A stretch of DNA of 64,000 nucleotides from an uncultured Carboxylicivirga sp. (GTDB lineage: Bacteria; Bacteroidota; Bacteroidia; Bacteroidales; Marinilabiliaceae), in assembly GCF_963668385.1 (NCBI RefSeq), contig NZ_OY764327.1, forward strand, positions 2,356,001 through 2,420,000. Reading direction: 5' to 3'. Under the pieces are notes generated by a model, which was not told the origin of the DNA, made no database searches, and worked only from the letters and a program-made list of their open reading frames with translations. The translations under genes and the position numbers were made by a program. The first letter of the stretch is position 1; every line of letters starts with the position of its first letter. Of this stretch, positions 1 to 8,523 are shown piece after piece.

Positions 1-1
1 T

Positions 2-700
2 GGAAGAGGTTACTTAATGTACGAATGTACTATCAAATCTGCAGAGCTAAGCACCGAAACAGCGTCGGGTTATGAATCAAAACCAGGTTACTTTGGCCGC
101 CCTTGGGCTCCTGCCACCAGTGAAGTTGTGTTTTATAATACAACTATTGAAGCAACCACCACCGGAGCATCTAGTGGGCAATCTTTAATTGTGCCTGAGG
201 GATGGAATAGTACCCTGGGAGGAGAATCACCCTATATGTATGAATATGGAACCATTGAAGTATCAGGAGATGAGAATTCATCTGGAAGAGCATCTTGGGC
301 AACCTTATTAGCTACACCTATACTTTCTGATGATACAGAAATTAGTACTTATAATTTTACAAAGGGAACTGATGATTGGGATCCAATTCCAGCATTGATT
401 GACGAAGATCCGTCGACGGATATACCATTTCAACAAGTAGGTAATCTTACATTGAAACAAAATGTACCTAATCCGGCAAAGACATCAACAACAATTGCTT
501 ATCAACTAGAAGAAGCTGCCGATATAGTTGTAACAATCTATAGTTCAACAGGGCAAGTGGTGAAAATAATTAAAGATGGTTATCAGCTAGCGGGAGAGCA
601 TCAGGTTCGTCTTTCGGTTGATGATTTTAGAAAAGGAATCTATTTCTATTCGTTAAAAGCCGGTGTTGATGTATTAACAAAAAAAATGATTGTGAATTAA
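2..700 (+). CDS. Pectinesterase-like protein, C-terminal part with T9SS sorting domain (5' truncated)
   Basis: The frame is open from the window edge, with five codons before the first ATG at 17, so this is the 3' end of a longer gene. The block GYFGRPW and the following beta-strand-rich stretch match the C-terminal part of family CE8 pectin methylesterases, which remove methyl esters from homogalacturonan. The catalytic aspartates would lie upstream, outside the window. The last 80 or so residues, from LKQNVPNPAK through YSSTGQVV to GIYFYSLKAG, form a type A C-terminal sorting domain, so the protein should be exported and processed by the type IX secretion system. Whether other catalytic modules precede it cannot be seen. 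Confidence 0.8.
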   Translation, partial: GRGYLMYECTIKSAELSTETASGYESKPGYFGRPWAPATSEVVFYNTTIEATTTGASSGQSLIVPEGWNSTLGGESPYMYEYGTIEVSGDENSSGRASWATLLATPILSDDTEISTYNFTKGTDDWDPIPALIDEDPSTDIPFQQVGNLTLKQNVPNPAKTSTTIAYQLEEAADIVVTIYSSTGQVVKIIKDGYQLAGEHQVRLSVDDFRKGIYFYSLKAGVDVLTKKMIVN

Positions 701-720
701 GTTGTGATAATTGTGAAGAT

Positions 721-756
721 GAAAAGCTGCTTTCTCGTGAGAGAAGGTGGCTTTTC
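721..756 (+). terminator. Stem-loop after the pectinesterase gene
   Basis: GAAAAGCTGCTTTCTC pairs with GAGAAGGTGGCTTTTC along 16 positions, including three G-U pairs, around a GTGA loop. It starts 21 bases after the stop codon. The following T-run is weak (the nearest is TTTTT about ten bases on), so it may act as a 3' end processing or stabilising hairpin as well as a terminator. Confidence 0.6.
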
Positions 757-856
757 TACTTGTGGTTTTTATCCTGTTTATAGTAACTCTCTAAATGTTT
801 TCTTTTATTATTTCAATTAAATATTGAAATGTAAATCCTTAAATTCAGTTAATTAT

Positions 857-2089
857 ATGTTGGTATTAGTTTTAAATTGTGGTAGCTCATCCATAAAGTA
901 TCAATTGTTAGATATGAAAAATGTTGATGAGTCTGAAGTGAAGGCCAAAGGTGTTGTTGAGCGTATTGGTTTAAAGCAAGGGTCTTTAATTCATAAACCA
1001 TATGTTGATGGGGAGCAAAAAAAATACAAATTCACTAATCAAATTCCTGATCATGAAGTAGGTATTAGTCTGATAATAGATTCGCTTGTAAATAGAGCTC
1101 ACGGGGTAATTGAAGACGTATTGGATATTCAGGCAATTGGACATCGTGTTGCGCATGGAGGTGAGTATTTTAGTAAGAGTGTGCTGATTGACGATATTGT
1201 AAAAGAGCGGATAAATAAGTTATGTGAGTTGGCTCCATTACATAATCCAGCTCATATTGCAGGTATTTTTGCAATGGAGAAGCTTTTACCCAAGGTTCCT
1301 CAAGTAGCTGTATTTGATACGTCTTTTCATCAATCAATGCCTCCGGAATCATTCCTATATGCTATTCCATATGAGTATTATACCAAGCATAAATTGCGTC
1401 GATATGGTTTTCATGGAACCAGTCATAAATTTGTGGCAGAAAAAGCTTGTGAATATTGGGACTTAGAAATGGATAAGATTAACATTGTTACCTGTCACTT
1501 AGGTAATGGAGCTTCTATCGCTGCCATAAAAAATGGAAAATCATTTGATACATCGATGGGTTTTACTCCGGTTGAAGGATTGATTATGGGAACCCGTGTT
1601 GGTAATCTTGATGTTGGAGCATTATTGTTTTTAATGGAAAAAGAAAATCTTGATTTGCAAGGAGCAAATGAATTATTAAATAAGAAAAGCGGTGTTTTAG
1701 GTATTTCAGGAATCTCATCTGATATGCGGGATATTGAAGACGAATCATGGAATAAAAATAATCCGAGAGCAACTTTAGCATTAAATATGTATCATATGCG
1801 CGTTAAGCGATATATAGGAGCATTCGCTGCAGAGATGGGTGGTATTGATTTGTTGATTTTCACTGGTGGAGTTGGAGAAAATGGGCCTGAAACACGTGAA
1901 GAAATTTGTTCGGGTTTAGAATTCATGGGGTTTACATTTGATAAAGATGCAAACAATGGAGTAAGAGGTAAATTAAAAGTTTTGAGTACTCATGAGTCTA
2001 AATTAAAAGTAATGGTGATACCAACCAATGAGGAGCGGGTTATAGCAAGTGATACAGTTAAGGTGCTAATGTCTGCATCTCTTAATTAG
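857..2089 (+). CDS. ackA: Acetate kinase
   Basis: Catalyses acetyl phosphate + ADP to acetate + ATP, the ATP-yielding step of acetate fermentation. The N-terminus MLVLVLNCGSSSIKYQLL carries the phosphate-binding NxGSSS block; GRRYGFHGTSH-like (RRYGFHGTSHKFV), VTCHLGNGASI and FTGGVGENGP are the other family signatures. The 410-residue length is typical. I start at the ATG at 857 because the frame extends further only by a TTG at 824, adding 11 residues with no counterpart in the family. The usual partner pta (phosphotransacetylase) is not adjacent. The gene stands alone between two hairpins, so it is probably monocistronic. Confidence 0.95.
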   Translation: MLVLVLNCGSSSIKYQLLDMKNVDESEVKAKGVVERIGLKQGSLIHKPYVDGEQKKYKFTNQIPDHEVGISLIIDSLVNRAHGVIEDVLDIQAIGHRVAHGGEYFSKSVLIDDIVKERINKLCELAPLHNPAHIAGIFAMEKLLPKVPQVAVFDTSFHQSMPPESFLYAIPYEYYTKHKLRRYGFHGTSHKFVAEKACEYWDLEMDKINIVTCHLGNGASIAAIKNGKSFDTSMGFTPVEGLIMGTRVGNLDVGALLFLMEKENLDLQGANELLNKKSGVLGISGISSDMRDIEDESWNKNNPRATLALNMYHMRVKRYIGAFAAEMGGIDLLIFTGGVGENGPETREEICSGLEFMGFTFDKDANNGVRGKLKVLSTHESKLKVMVIPTNEERVIASDTVKVLMSASLN

Positions 2090-2171
2090 AATGACATTGC
2101 ATTTCTAATTACCTGTAAATTTTGTTGATGTAGAAATTAATTAATGATGAAACTATACTAAATATTCAAAT

Positions 2172-2210
2172 GGCCTTCGATAATTATGCGAAGGTTGTTT
2201 GTTTTATTTT
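2172..2210 (+). terminator. Terminator downstream of ackA
   Basis: CCTTCG (2174-2179) pairs with CGAAGG (2189-2194), extended by two G-U pairs, and is followed by TTGTTTGTTTTATTTT. An earlier 9-bp hairpin (TAATTAGAA 2083-2091 with TTCTAATTA 2103-2111) overlaps the ackA stop codon but has no T-run. Confidence 0.6.
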
Positions 2211-2242
2211 AGCTGTTGCAGAGTTAAAAGACAGGGTAAGAT

Positions 2243-3175
2243 TTACTCGTTCTTTAAAAAATCAAGGTTGCGCCTTAAACCTTTAAATTTGGTTCGTTTC
2301 ACAGCAGATTTACGAAAAAGTTCTTTGAATTGATCTTCATCCATGTTGTGCCATTCATCTTTACGCAGCTGAAGAAGATTTGGATGAGGTTGAAATTCTT
2401 CCTCATTTGTAGGACGAGCTTTCCAATTCCAGGGGCAAGCTTCCTGACAGATATCGCAGCCAAAAGCCCAATTCTCAAATTTACCTTTAAACTCATTAGG
2501 TATCTCGTCGCGATGCTCAATGGTTAAATACGAAATACATTTATTGGAATCCAGCTGATATGGGCCAATAAGCGCTTTTGTAGGGCAGGCATCAATGCAA
2601 CGGGTACAGCCTCCGCAAGCCTCTTTTATAGGCGTGTCTGGTTCAACTTCCATGTTGATGATTAATTCACCAATCAAAACAAAACTTCCCAGTTTTTTAT
2701 GGATGAGGTTCGTGTTTTTGCCTATCCAACCCAATCCACTTTTTGCGGCCCAGGCACGGTCTAAAACAGGAGCAGAGTCAGTGAACATTCGTCCCTCTAA
2801 TTCAGGATAGATATCACTTTTTATATAATCGAATAGTAACTGTAACTTATCTTTTATCACAAAATGATAATCCTTACCATAAGCATAACGGGCTAGTTTG
2901 GGAGCATCAGCATGTGTTTGTTCTATCTTCGGTTTGTAATTGAGCAAAACCGAAACAACTGTTTTTGCTCCATCAACCAATAATGCAGGATTAACTCTTT
3001 TCTCAAAATGGTTTTTCATATAGTTCATTTCTGCATGATAACCTTTATCGAGCCAGTTTTTTAAATGAACTTCATTTTCGCTAAGATGATTCACCTCCGA
3101 AAAACCAATGTCGGAAAATCCCAGACGAAGTGCTTCGTTTGTAATAAGTTGTTTTTGCGAAAGAGCTTTGTGCAT
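2243..3175 (-). CDS. queG: Epoxyqueuosine reductase
   Basis: Reduces epoxyqueuosine to queuosine in tRNA wobble position 34; cobalamin-dependent and carrying two 4Fe-4S clusters. The sequence shows two ferredoxin-like cysteine blocks, CGGCTRCIDACPTKAL and FGCDICQEACPWN, with the catalytic-domain text FTDSAPVLDRAWAAKSGLGW before them. The 310 residues cover the minimal two-domain form; the longer HEAT-like C-terminal extension of some homologues is absent. It is the last gene of the minus-strand SUF region, 5 bases after a small membrane protein gene, so it is probably co-transcribed with Fe-S assembly genes that could supply its clusters. Confidence 0.93.
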   Translation of the reverse strand: MHKALSQKQLITNEALRLGFSDIGFSEVNHLSENEVHLKNWLDKGYHAEMNYMKNHFEKRVNPALLVDGAKTVVSVLLNYKPKIEQTHADAPKLARYAYGKDYHFVIKDKLQLLFDYIKSDIYPELEGRMFTDSAPVLDRAWAAKSGLGWIGKNTNLIHKKLGSFVLIGELIINMEVEPDTPIKEACGGCTRCIDACPTKALIGPYQLDSNKCISYLTIEHRDEIPNEFKGKFENWAFGCDICQEACPWNWKARPTNEEEFQPHPNLLQLRKDEWHNMDEDQFKELFRKSAVKRTKFKGLRRNLDFLKNE

Positions 3176-3180
3176 TAATT

Positions 3181-3636
3181 TTAAAGAAAAGATAAGTTTT
3201 TATCTGCTCCGTATTTTTTAATGGCAGATTTTAAATGCTGGATATGTTCATACTCCAGATTGTAGTATTTTAGTTCGGTAGTTGAATTGTCTTTTAACGT
3301 AAAAAGTATCGAAATTTGCTTCACTTCAATGGCAGCAACATCGGCCCATTTAATAAATAAAGCTTTTTTTATTACCTCTGGTTTGTAGTTGATATATTCC
3401 GAATTTATATCAATGTATGCTTTGCCTAATAGCCCTTCTGGATTATAACCTAACCCAAGTGAAGTAAGGTAGGATCCATAAATAAAAAAGAAAATTCCTT
3501 GAAGCACCATCCAAGGTTGAAGCGATGAACGAAAAAATAATGATGCTAAAGCAGTTGAGATAAGGATAACTCCTAAAGCAACAACCCAGTATTTTTTCTT
3601 TGCTTGATAAAGCAGGTTAATGTTTAGTGCAGTCAT
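3181..3636 (-). CDS. Small two-helix membrane protein, paralogue of its neighbour
   Basis: Function not recognised. Residues about 18-36 and 42-62 are hydrophobic and probably form a membrane hairpin. The remaining 90 residues look like a small soluble beta-rich domain with GKAYIDI, a W-A-D-V (IKWADVAAIEV) element and a C-terminal helix IQHLKSAIKKYG. The next gene upstream (3649-4098) has the same plan and the matching signatures GKAYIKV, LDWANV and IQELKHAI, so the two are tandem paralogues. The fold order suggests a PH-like membrane-anchored domain, but that is inference. It sits between queG and the SUF genes in the same direction. Confidence 0.6.
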   Translation of the reverse strand: MTALNINLLYQAKKKYWVVALGVILISTALASLFFRSSLQPWMVLQGIFFFIYGSYLTSLGLGYNPEGLLGKAYIDINSEYINYKPEVIKKALFIKWADVAAIEVKQISILFTLKDNSTTELKYYNLEYEHIQHLKSAIKKYGADKNLSFL

Positions 3637-3648
3637 AAGGCAGATTTA

Positions 3649-4098
3649 TTAGCCTAAAGTAACACCTTTTTCTTTACTAAGAGAAATAATTGCATGCTTT
3701 AGTTCCTGAATGCTATCTTCGTTAAGTTTATCAAAACTTAATTCGTAAGGTTCTCCCTGGTTCAATATAAAGCGGATGCCGGTTATATTAATTCGAGCTT
3801 CTTTTACATTTGCCCAGTCTAAAACGGTAGCTTTTGCAAAAATCGTTGGCTTCATAGCTATTTCGGCCTGACTAACTTTTATGTAAGCTTTACCCCAAAC
3901 AGTAATTGGATTAATGCCAAATCCCATAAACAGGTAATACAAACCTCCTAAGGTAAAAATAAGAAGGTGTGTGAGACTAAAAAAAGCTACTTGCTTAATC
4001 AGAAAATAGGCAACAGACGCTAATAATAAAGCACCCATTGCAATGCGGAATATATTACGCGGATAACGGCGTATTAAATCAAATTGTATTTCGTTCAT
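3649..4098 (-). CDS. Small two-helix membrane protein, paralogue of its neighbour
   Basis: Function not recognised. Two hydrophobic helices (about residues 17-35 and 40-62) are followed by a soluble domain containing GFGINPITVWGKAYIKV, LDWANVKEA and a closing helix. It aligns with the 3181-3636 product over the whole length, including the G-x-NP-x(4-5)-GKAYI junction after the second helix. It starts 2 bases after the stop of the DUF59 gene, which points to translational coupling within the SUF operon. No Fe-S ligand cysteines are present, so a direct assembly role is not evident; a membrane-associated regulatory or structural role is possible. Confidence 0.6.
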   Translation of the reverse strand: MNEIQFDLIRRYPRNIFRIAMGALLLASVAYFLIKQVAFFSLTHLLIFTLGGLYYLFMGFGINPITVWGKAYIKVSQAEIAMKPTIFAKATVLDWANVKEARINITGIRFILNQGEPYELSFDKLNEDSIQELKHAIISLSKEKGVTLG

Positions 4099-4100
4099 GT

Positions 4101-4418
4101 TTATAATAAACCAAGTTCAAGAAGTGCTTCTTCCGAAAGCATATCTTTTGTCCAGGGAGGATCAAAGGTTAGGTTCAAATCAACGTGTGTAATACCATCA
4201 ATTGATGAAACCTTTTCGTGAACTTCCTCAGGAAGTGATTCTGCAACCGGACAGTTAGGAGAAGTTAATGTCATAACAACACGAGCTTTTCCATTCTCAT
4301 CCACGTCAATTTCGTATATCAGTCCTAAATCGTAAATATTAACAGGTATCTCCGGATCGTAGATTGTTTTTAATATCTCGATTATCTTACTTTCTAATTG
4401 TAAAAACTCAGTTCCCAT
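4101..4418 (-). CDS. DUF59/MIP18-family Fe-S assembly protein (SufT/PaaD-like)
   Basis: A 105-residue protein of the iron-sulfur carrier/maturation family (PF01883). Diagnostic features are YDPEIPVNIYDLGLIY near residue 20, the MTLTSPNCPVAESLP block with the conserved cysteine, and LTFDPPWTKDMLSEEA near the end. Members act in delivering or loading Fe-S clusters and are commonly encoded in SUF operons of Gram-positive bacteria and Bacteroidota. It lies directly downstream of sufE on the minus strand, in agreement with that role. Called sufT in some genomes; I leave the symbol empty because several DUF59 subfamilies share this context. Confidence 0.88.
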   Translation of the reverse strand: MGTEFLQLESKIIEILKTIYDPEIPVNIYDLGLIYEIDVDENGKARVVMTLTSPNCPVAESLPEEVHEKVSSIDGITHVDLNLTFDPPWTKDMLSEEALLELGLL

Positions 4419-4459
4419 TTTATTCTTTTCTCTATAAAACAGCTAATTAAAGCAATGGT

Positions 4460-4882
4460 TTAAGCTAGTTTGGCTTTAAATGCCAAAGCGTATAAACGAA
4501 TTTGTTTAATCATTGCTACCAAACCATTCGATCGGGTAGGCGAAAGATGCTCTTTCAATCCTATTTTTTCAACAAAACTTAGATCACTTTCTAATATTTC
4601 GTCAGGTGTACGACCACTCATTACTCTTACTAATAAGGCAACAATACCTTTTACAATGATGGCATCGCTATCGGCAGTGTAATAAATTTTACCGTCTTTT
4701 AAATCAGCGTGTAACCATACTTTTGATTGACATCCTTCAATCAGATTGTTGTCTAAGCGATTTTCTTCCTGAAATCCGTCCAAATCATTTCCAATTTCAA
4801 TCAGATATGAATATTTATCCATCCAATCATCAAAAACTGAAAACTCTTCAACAATCTCGTTTTGTATCTCGTTAATGGTCAT
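4460..4882 (-). CDS. sufE: Cysteine desulfuration protein SufE
   Basis: Accepts persulfide sulfur from SufS and passes it to the SufBCD scaffold. The hallmark is the acceptor cysteine in EGCQSKVWLH (Cys51), and the typical N-terminal FxxFDDWMDKYSYLIEIG and C-terminal GLVAMIKQIR elements are present. Length (140 residues) is normal. It lies between sufS (upstream in transcription) and the DUF59 gene on the minus strand. Confidence 0.93.
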   Translation of the reverse strand: MTINEIQNEIVEEFSVFDDWMDKYSYLIEIGNDLDGFQEENRLDNNLIEGCQSKVWLHADLKDGKIYYTADSDAIIVKGIVALLVRVMSGRTPDEILESDLSFVEKIGLKEHLSPTRSNGLVAMIKQIRLYALAFKAKLA

Positions 4883-4955
4883 TTTCTTACTTTTTATCGG
4901 GCACTATCCATTAGTACCCAAATTAATTTTGGCAAATTTGCCATTTTTCAGCGAA

Positions 4956-6176
4956 TCAACCAAACAGTTGACTTACCTTAATGACACCCTCAATCAAACG
5001 GTCAACCTCTTCTTTGGTATTGTAAACCGCAAACGAAGCACGTACTGTACCCGGGATATTATAACGCTGCATTAAAGGTTGAGCGCAATGGTGACCTGTT
5101 CTGATGGCAATTCCCATTTTATCAAGTAATGTACCCATGTCAAAAGGATGTATATTTCCTATCAGGAATGAGATAACGCTGGCTTTCTCCTTAGCTGTGC
5201 CAAAGAAGCGAATATTTGAGATGGCTGCTAACTTTTCCATGGCATAATTATGAAGCTCATTTTCGTAGGTAGCTATATTTTCTAAGCCAAGTTCATTCAC
5301 ATAGTCGATGGCAGCTCCTAATCCAACAGCACCGCTGTAATCAGGGGTGCCTGCTTCAAATTTAAACGGCAGCTCATTAAAAGTGGTTCCTTCAAACGAA
5401 ACATTTTTAATCATTTCGCCACCTCCCTGATAGGGTTCCATTTGATTCAGCCATTTTTCTTTGCCAAATAGAGCTCCAATGCCGGTTGGGCCGTAAATTT
5501 TATGTCCACTGAAAACATAAAAATCGCAATCCAATTCCTGTACATCCACTTTTACATGTTGAATAGCTTGTGCACCGTCAATCATAACAGGGATGTTGCG
5601 CGAATGGGCTTTATCAATTATAGTTTTTATAGGATTGATGGTTCCCAAAACATTTGAGATGTGAGCAACTGAGACCAATTTTGTTTTTTCGCTCATTAAT
5701 TCTTCGAACGCATCCAATAGCAATTCACCTTCATCGTTGATTGGAATTACTTTCAAAACAATTCCTTTTCGTTTTTCGAGCAATTGCCATGGTACAATGT
5801 TGCTGTGGTGTTCAAGTTGAGAAACAATAATTTCGTCGCCTTCTTTTAGAAATGTCTCCCCAAACGATGAAGCAACCAGATTAATTGCTTCAGTTGTTCC
5901 TCTGGTATAAATTATTTCATGAGAATTTGGAGCATTCAAAAAATGTTGAATTTTAACACGTGCATCTTCAAAGGCTTGTGTACAAACATTGCTTAAATGG
6001 TGAACGCCTCTGTGAATATTGCTGTTGTATTTGGTATAGACTTCGTCGATGGCATTGATTACCTGAAGTGGTTTATGCGCCGTTGCCGCATTATCGAAAT
6101 ATGCCAAAGGTTTTCCATAAACAGTCTGCTCCAGAATAGGGAAGTCTTTACGTATTTTTTGAATGTTTAAGCTCAT
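4956..6176 (-). CDS. sufS: Cysteine desulfurase SufS
   Basis: Type II PLP-dependent cysteine desulfurase that mobilises sulfur from cysteine for the SUF pathway. The PLP lysine is in VFSGHKIYGPTG (Lys226) and the active-site cysteine in RTGHHCAQPLMQRY (Cys364), exactly the spacing of the E. coli enzyme. RGTTEAINLV, QLEHHSNIVPW and the IDGAQA block bind the cofactor. The 406-residue length is standard. Spacing to sufD upstream is 80 bases and to sufE downstream 73 bases. Confidence 0.95.
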   Translation of the reverse strand: MSLNIQKIRKDFPILEQTVYGKPLAYFDNAATAHKPLQVINAIDEVYTKYNSNIHRGVHHLSNVCTQAFEDARVKIQHFLNAPNSHEIIYTRGTTEAINLVASSFGETFLKEGDEIIVSQLEHHSNIVPWQLLEKRKGIVLKVIPINDEGELLLDAFEELMSEKTKLVSVAHISNVLGTINPIKTIIDKAHSRNIPVMIDGAQAIQHVKVDVQELDCDFYVFSGHKIYGPTGIGALFGKEKWLNQMEPYQGGGEMIKNVSFEGTTFNELPFKFEAGTPDYSGAVGLGAAIDYVNELGLENIATYENELHNYAMEKLAAISNIRFFGTAKEKASVISFLIGNIHPFDMGTLLDKMGIAIRTGHHCAQPLMQRYNIPGTVRASFAVYNTKEEVDRLIEGVIKVSQLFG

Positions 6177-6256
6177 TGTTGTCTGTTAAAATAGAAAACC
6201 GGGTTAGTAAAAAGAATACACTTCTACTATCTCCCGGTTATGATATTATAATGGGT

Positions 6257-7645
6257 TTACAAGCAGCTGGCTCCTGAGCCAGGCTGTCCGCAAACAACAC
6301 AAGAATCACATTTGTCAAGTTCGCCTCTGAAACGTTTTTCAACCAATCCTCTGATTTGTTCTTTTAAAGGCTCAACTCGTATTTTTTCAATTACCTCGTA
6401 TGCAAAAGCAAACATTAATAAAACCCTGCTCTCTTCCTGGTTGATGCCACGTGCGCGCAAGTAAAACATGGCTTCTTCATCGAGCTGACCAACTGTTGCT
6501 CCATGACTGCATTTTACGTCATCAGCATAAATTTCCAACTGAGGTTTAGTGTTGATTTTTGCATTGTCGGTTAGCAACAAGTTGTTGTTACTTTGATAAG
6601 CATTGGTGCGTTGAGCATCCGGTGCAACATAAACACGACCTGCAAAAGCTCCTGTTGCAGAATCATCCATAACCCCTTTGAAAAGCTCAAAACTTTGGCA
6701 ATCGGGTTTTGCATGGTTGATAAAAGTGGAGTTGTCAACGTGTTGGTTTTTATCACTCAGGTATAAACCATATACATGACTTTCGCAATGGTCATCGTCC
6801 ATGGTAACGCTAACGTTATTTCGAGCGATTCCTGCATGAAGCGTCAGGTTATTGGTTAATATATTCGAGTTTTTCTTTTGATGTACATAAATTCCTTGCA
6901 CTTGTGTTGTAAGGTTATGCTGATTTTGAACATTATATACATCAAAGAGACTATTTTCTTTAGCAAAAACTTCAGTAACGGTGTTTACAACAAAACGTTG
7001 TGATGACATGGTGTGATCGCAAAGCATCACTTTAAGTTGAGCGTTTTCGTCAACAACAATCAGGTTGCGTTGCATAGCTAAACGATCTTCATCGCCTGTC
7101 ATGATATTCACCAACTGAATTGGTTTTTCAAGAGCTACCCCTTTGGGTACATAAATAAAAGCACCATCCTGAGCAAAAGCCGTATTCATAGCAACTATAC
7201 CGTCTTCTTTTGCAGGTGCAGCCTCGCCATAGTATTTTTCAAATATCTCTGGTGCTTTAACTGCCGCTTCTTGCATGCCGCAAATAATTACTCCTTCAGG
7301 TAATTCAAGGTCATTATCTTTCGATGAGAACCATCCGTTAACTAAAAATACATTGTATGTATTTAGTTGCGGAACTTCACATTTAAAATTTTGAGTTACC
7401 TCTTTGTGTGCAGCACCATAAGAGAATGCAAGGTTTAAGTTACCTTTAAAATAAGGTTGAAGATTAGTGTATTTATAAGCTTCAACTTTGTTTGAAGGAA
7501 TACCTTTTTCTTCAAATGTTTTGATAGCATCGTCACGTAAAACGTTCATCTTTTCAGGTGATCCGTTTTGTAACAATGATTTATGATCGTTGAAGAGTTT
7601 TATATATTCTTCTTGCAGATTTACGATTCGGCAAGCTACATTCAT
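6257..7645 (-). CDS. sufD: SufBCD scaffold subunit SufD, with cysteine-rich tail
   Basis: SufD pairs with SufB and the SufC ATPase to build Fe-S clusters. The central beta-helix region (HAGIARNNVSVTMDD, the FKGVMDDSATGAFAGRVYV block and KCSHGATVGQLDEEAMFYLRARG split around residue 390) is typical of the SufB/SufD family, and the N-terminal helical part resembles SufD rather than SufB. After the conserved end of the core (KRFRGEL) the protein carries a short tail with CDSCVVC and a final GASCL, four cysteines in about 17 residues; E. coli SufD lacks this. A later in-frame ATG (residue 33) could be an alternative start. Confidence 0.93.
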   Translation of the reverse strand: MNVACRIVNLQEEYIKLFNDHKSLLQNGSPEKMNVLRDDAIKTFEEKGIPSNKVEAYKYTNLQPYFKGNLNLAFSYGAAHKEVTQNFKCEVPQLNTYNVFLVNGWFSSKDNDLELPEGVIICGMQEAAVKAPEIFEKYYGEAAPAKEDGIVAMNTAFAQDGAFIYVPKGVALEKPIQLVNIMTGDEDRLAMQRNLIVVDENAQLKVMLCDHTMSSQRFVVNTVTEVFAKENSLFDVYNVQNQHNLTTQVQGIYVHQKKNSNILTNNLTLHAGIARNNVSVTMDDDHCESHVYGLYLSDKNQHVDNSTFINHAKPDCQSFELFKGVMDDSATGAFAGRVYVAPDAQRTNAYQSNNNLLLTDNAKINTKPQLEIYADDVKCSHGATVGQLDEEAMFYLRARGINQEESRVLLMFAFAYEVIEKIRVEPLKEQIRGLVEKRFRGELDKCDSCVVCGQPGSGASCL

Positions 7646-7679
7646 ATCTTAAAATTTTAGTAGTGAGATAATAGTAATG

Positions 7680-7709
7680 AGTATTGAGAATAGCTTTAAT
7701 CTCAATACT
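7680..7709 (-). promoter_or_regulatory. 10-bp inverted repeat in the sufC-sufD spacer
   Basis: AGTATTGAGA (7680-7689) and TCTCAATACT (7700-7709) are perfectly complementary around a 10-base loop, in the 80-base gap between sufC and sufD. There is no T-run after it, so a transcription stop is unlikely. A role in mRNA processing or in setting subunit ratios is possible but not shown. Confidence 0.45.
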
Positions 7710-7725
7710 TTGTACTCAGTACTAA

Positions 7726-8478
7726 TTAATCTTCAAATTCTTTCTTAATCCAGTCGTAACCTTTTTCTTCCAATTCAAGAGCTAGCTCTTTACCGGCTGA
7801 TTTTACGATACGACCTTTATATAATACATGTACGTAATCGGGTACAATGTAATCTAATAAACGTTGATAGTGAGTAATAACGATGGTTGATCTTTCTGGC
7901 GATTTTAATTTATTAACGCCGTTAGCAACAATACGTAAGGCATCAATATCCAAACCCGAGTCGGTTTCATCCAAAATAGCCAACTTAGGTTCTAACATTG
8001 CCATTTGGAATATTTCGTTCTTTTTCTTTTCTCCTCCAGAAAAACCTTCGTTAACCGAACGGTTAGTAAGGTTAGAATCGATTTCAACCAATTTCTTTTT
8101 GTCGCGCATTAGCTTTAAAAATTCGCTGGCCGAAATAGGATCTGCGCCTTTGTATTTTCTATGTTCGTTAACCGCTGTACGCATAAAGTTAACCATGCTT
8201 ACTCCAGGAATTTCAACCGGATATTGAAAACTTAAGAATAAACCTTCGCGGGCTCTGTCTTCGGGCGATAAATCCAATAAATTTTTATCGTTGAATATAA
8301 CACTGCCTCCGTTTACTTCAAATTTATCGTTTCCTGTTAAAACAGATGATAGAGTACTTTTTCCGGCTCCGTTAGGTCCCATTATGGCATGAACTTCTCC
8401 GGGTTTAACTTCAAGGTTAATTCCTCTAAGTATTTCTTTGTCTTCTATCTTGGCGTGTAAATCTTTAATGACTAACAT
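7726..8478 (-). CDS. sufC: SUF ATPase SufC
   Basis: ABC-type ATPase that drives the SufBCD scaffold; soluble, not a transporter. Walker A is MGPNGAGKST (about residues 33-42), the ABC signature region is NEGFSGGEKKKNE and Walker B/D-loop is LAILDETDSGLDIDAL. The GEKKKNE form of the signature and the FQYPVEIPGVS Q-loop region are diagnostic of SufC over other ABC proteins. 250 residues, normal. Located between sufB and sufD as in most SUF operons. Confidence 0.96.
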   Translation of the reverse strand: MLVIKDLHAKIEDKEILRGINLEVKPGEVHAIMGPNGAGKSTLSSVLTGNDKFEVNGGSVIFNDKNLLDLSPEDRAREGLFLSFQYPVEIPGVSMVNFMRTAVNEHRKYKGADPISASEFLKLMRDKKKLVEIDSNLTNRSVNEGFSGGEKKKNEIFQMAMLEPKLAILDETDSGLDIDALRIVANGVNKLKSPERSTIVITHYQRLLDYIVPDYVHVLYKGRIVKSAGKELALELEEKGYDWIKKEFED

Positions 8479-8523
8479 ATGTTGTAACTGTATAAGTTGC
8501 TATTCTGATTAATTATAGTTGGG

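Noticed and set aside
824-856. TTG start for acetate kinase
   Set aside because: Eleven extra residues have no match in the family, and the ATG at 857 gives the standard MLVLVLNCGSSS start.
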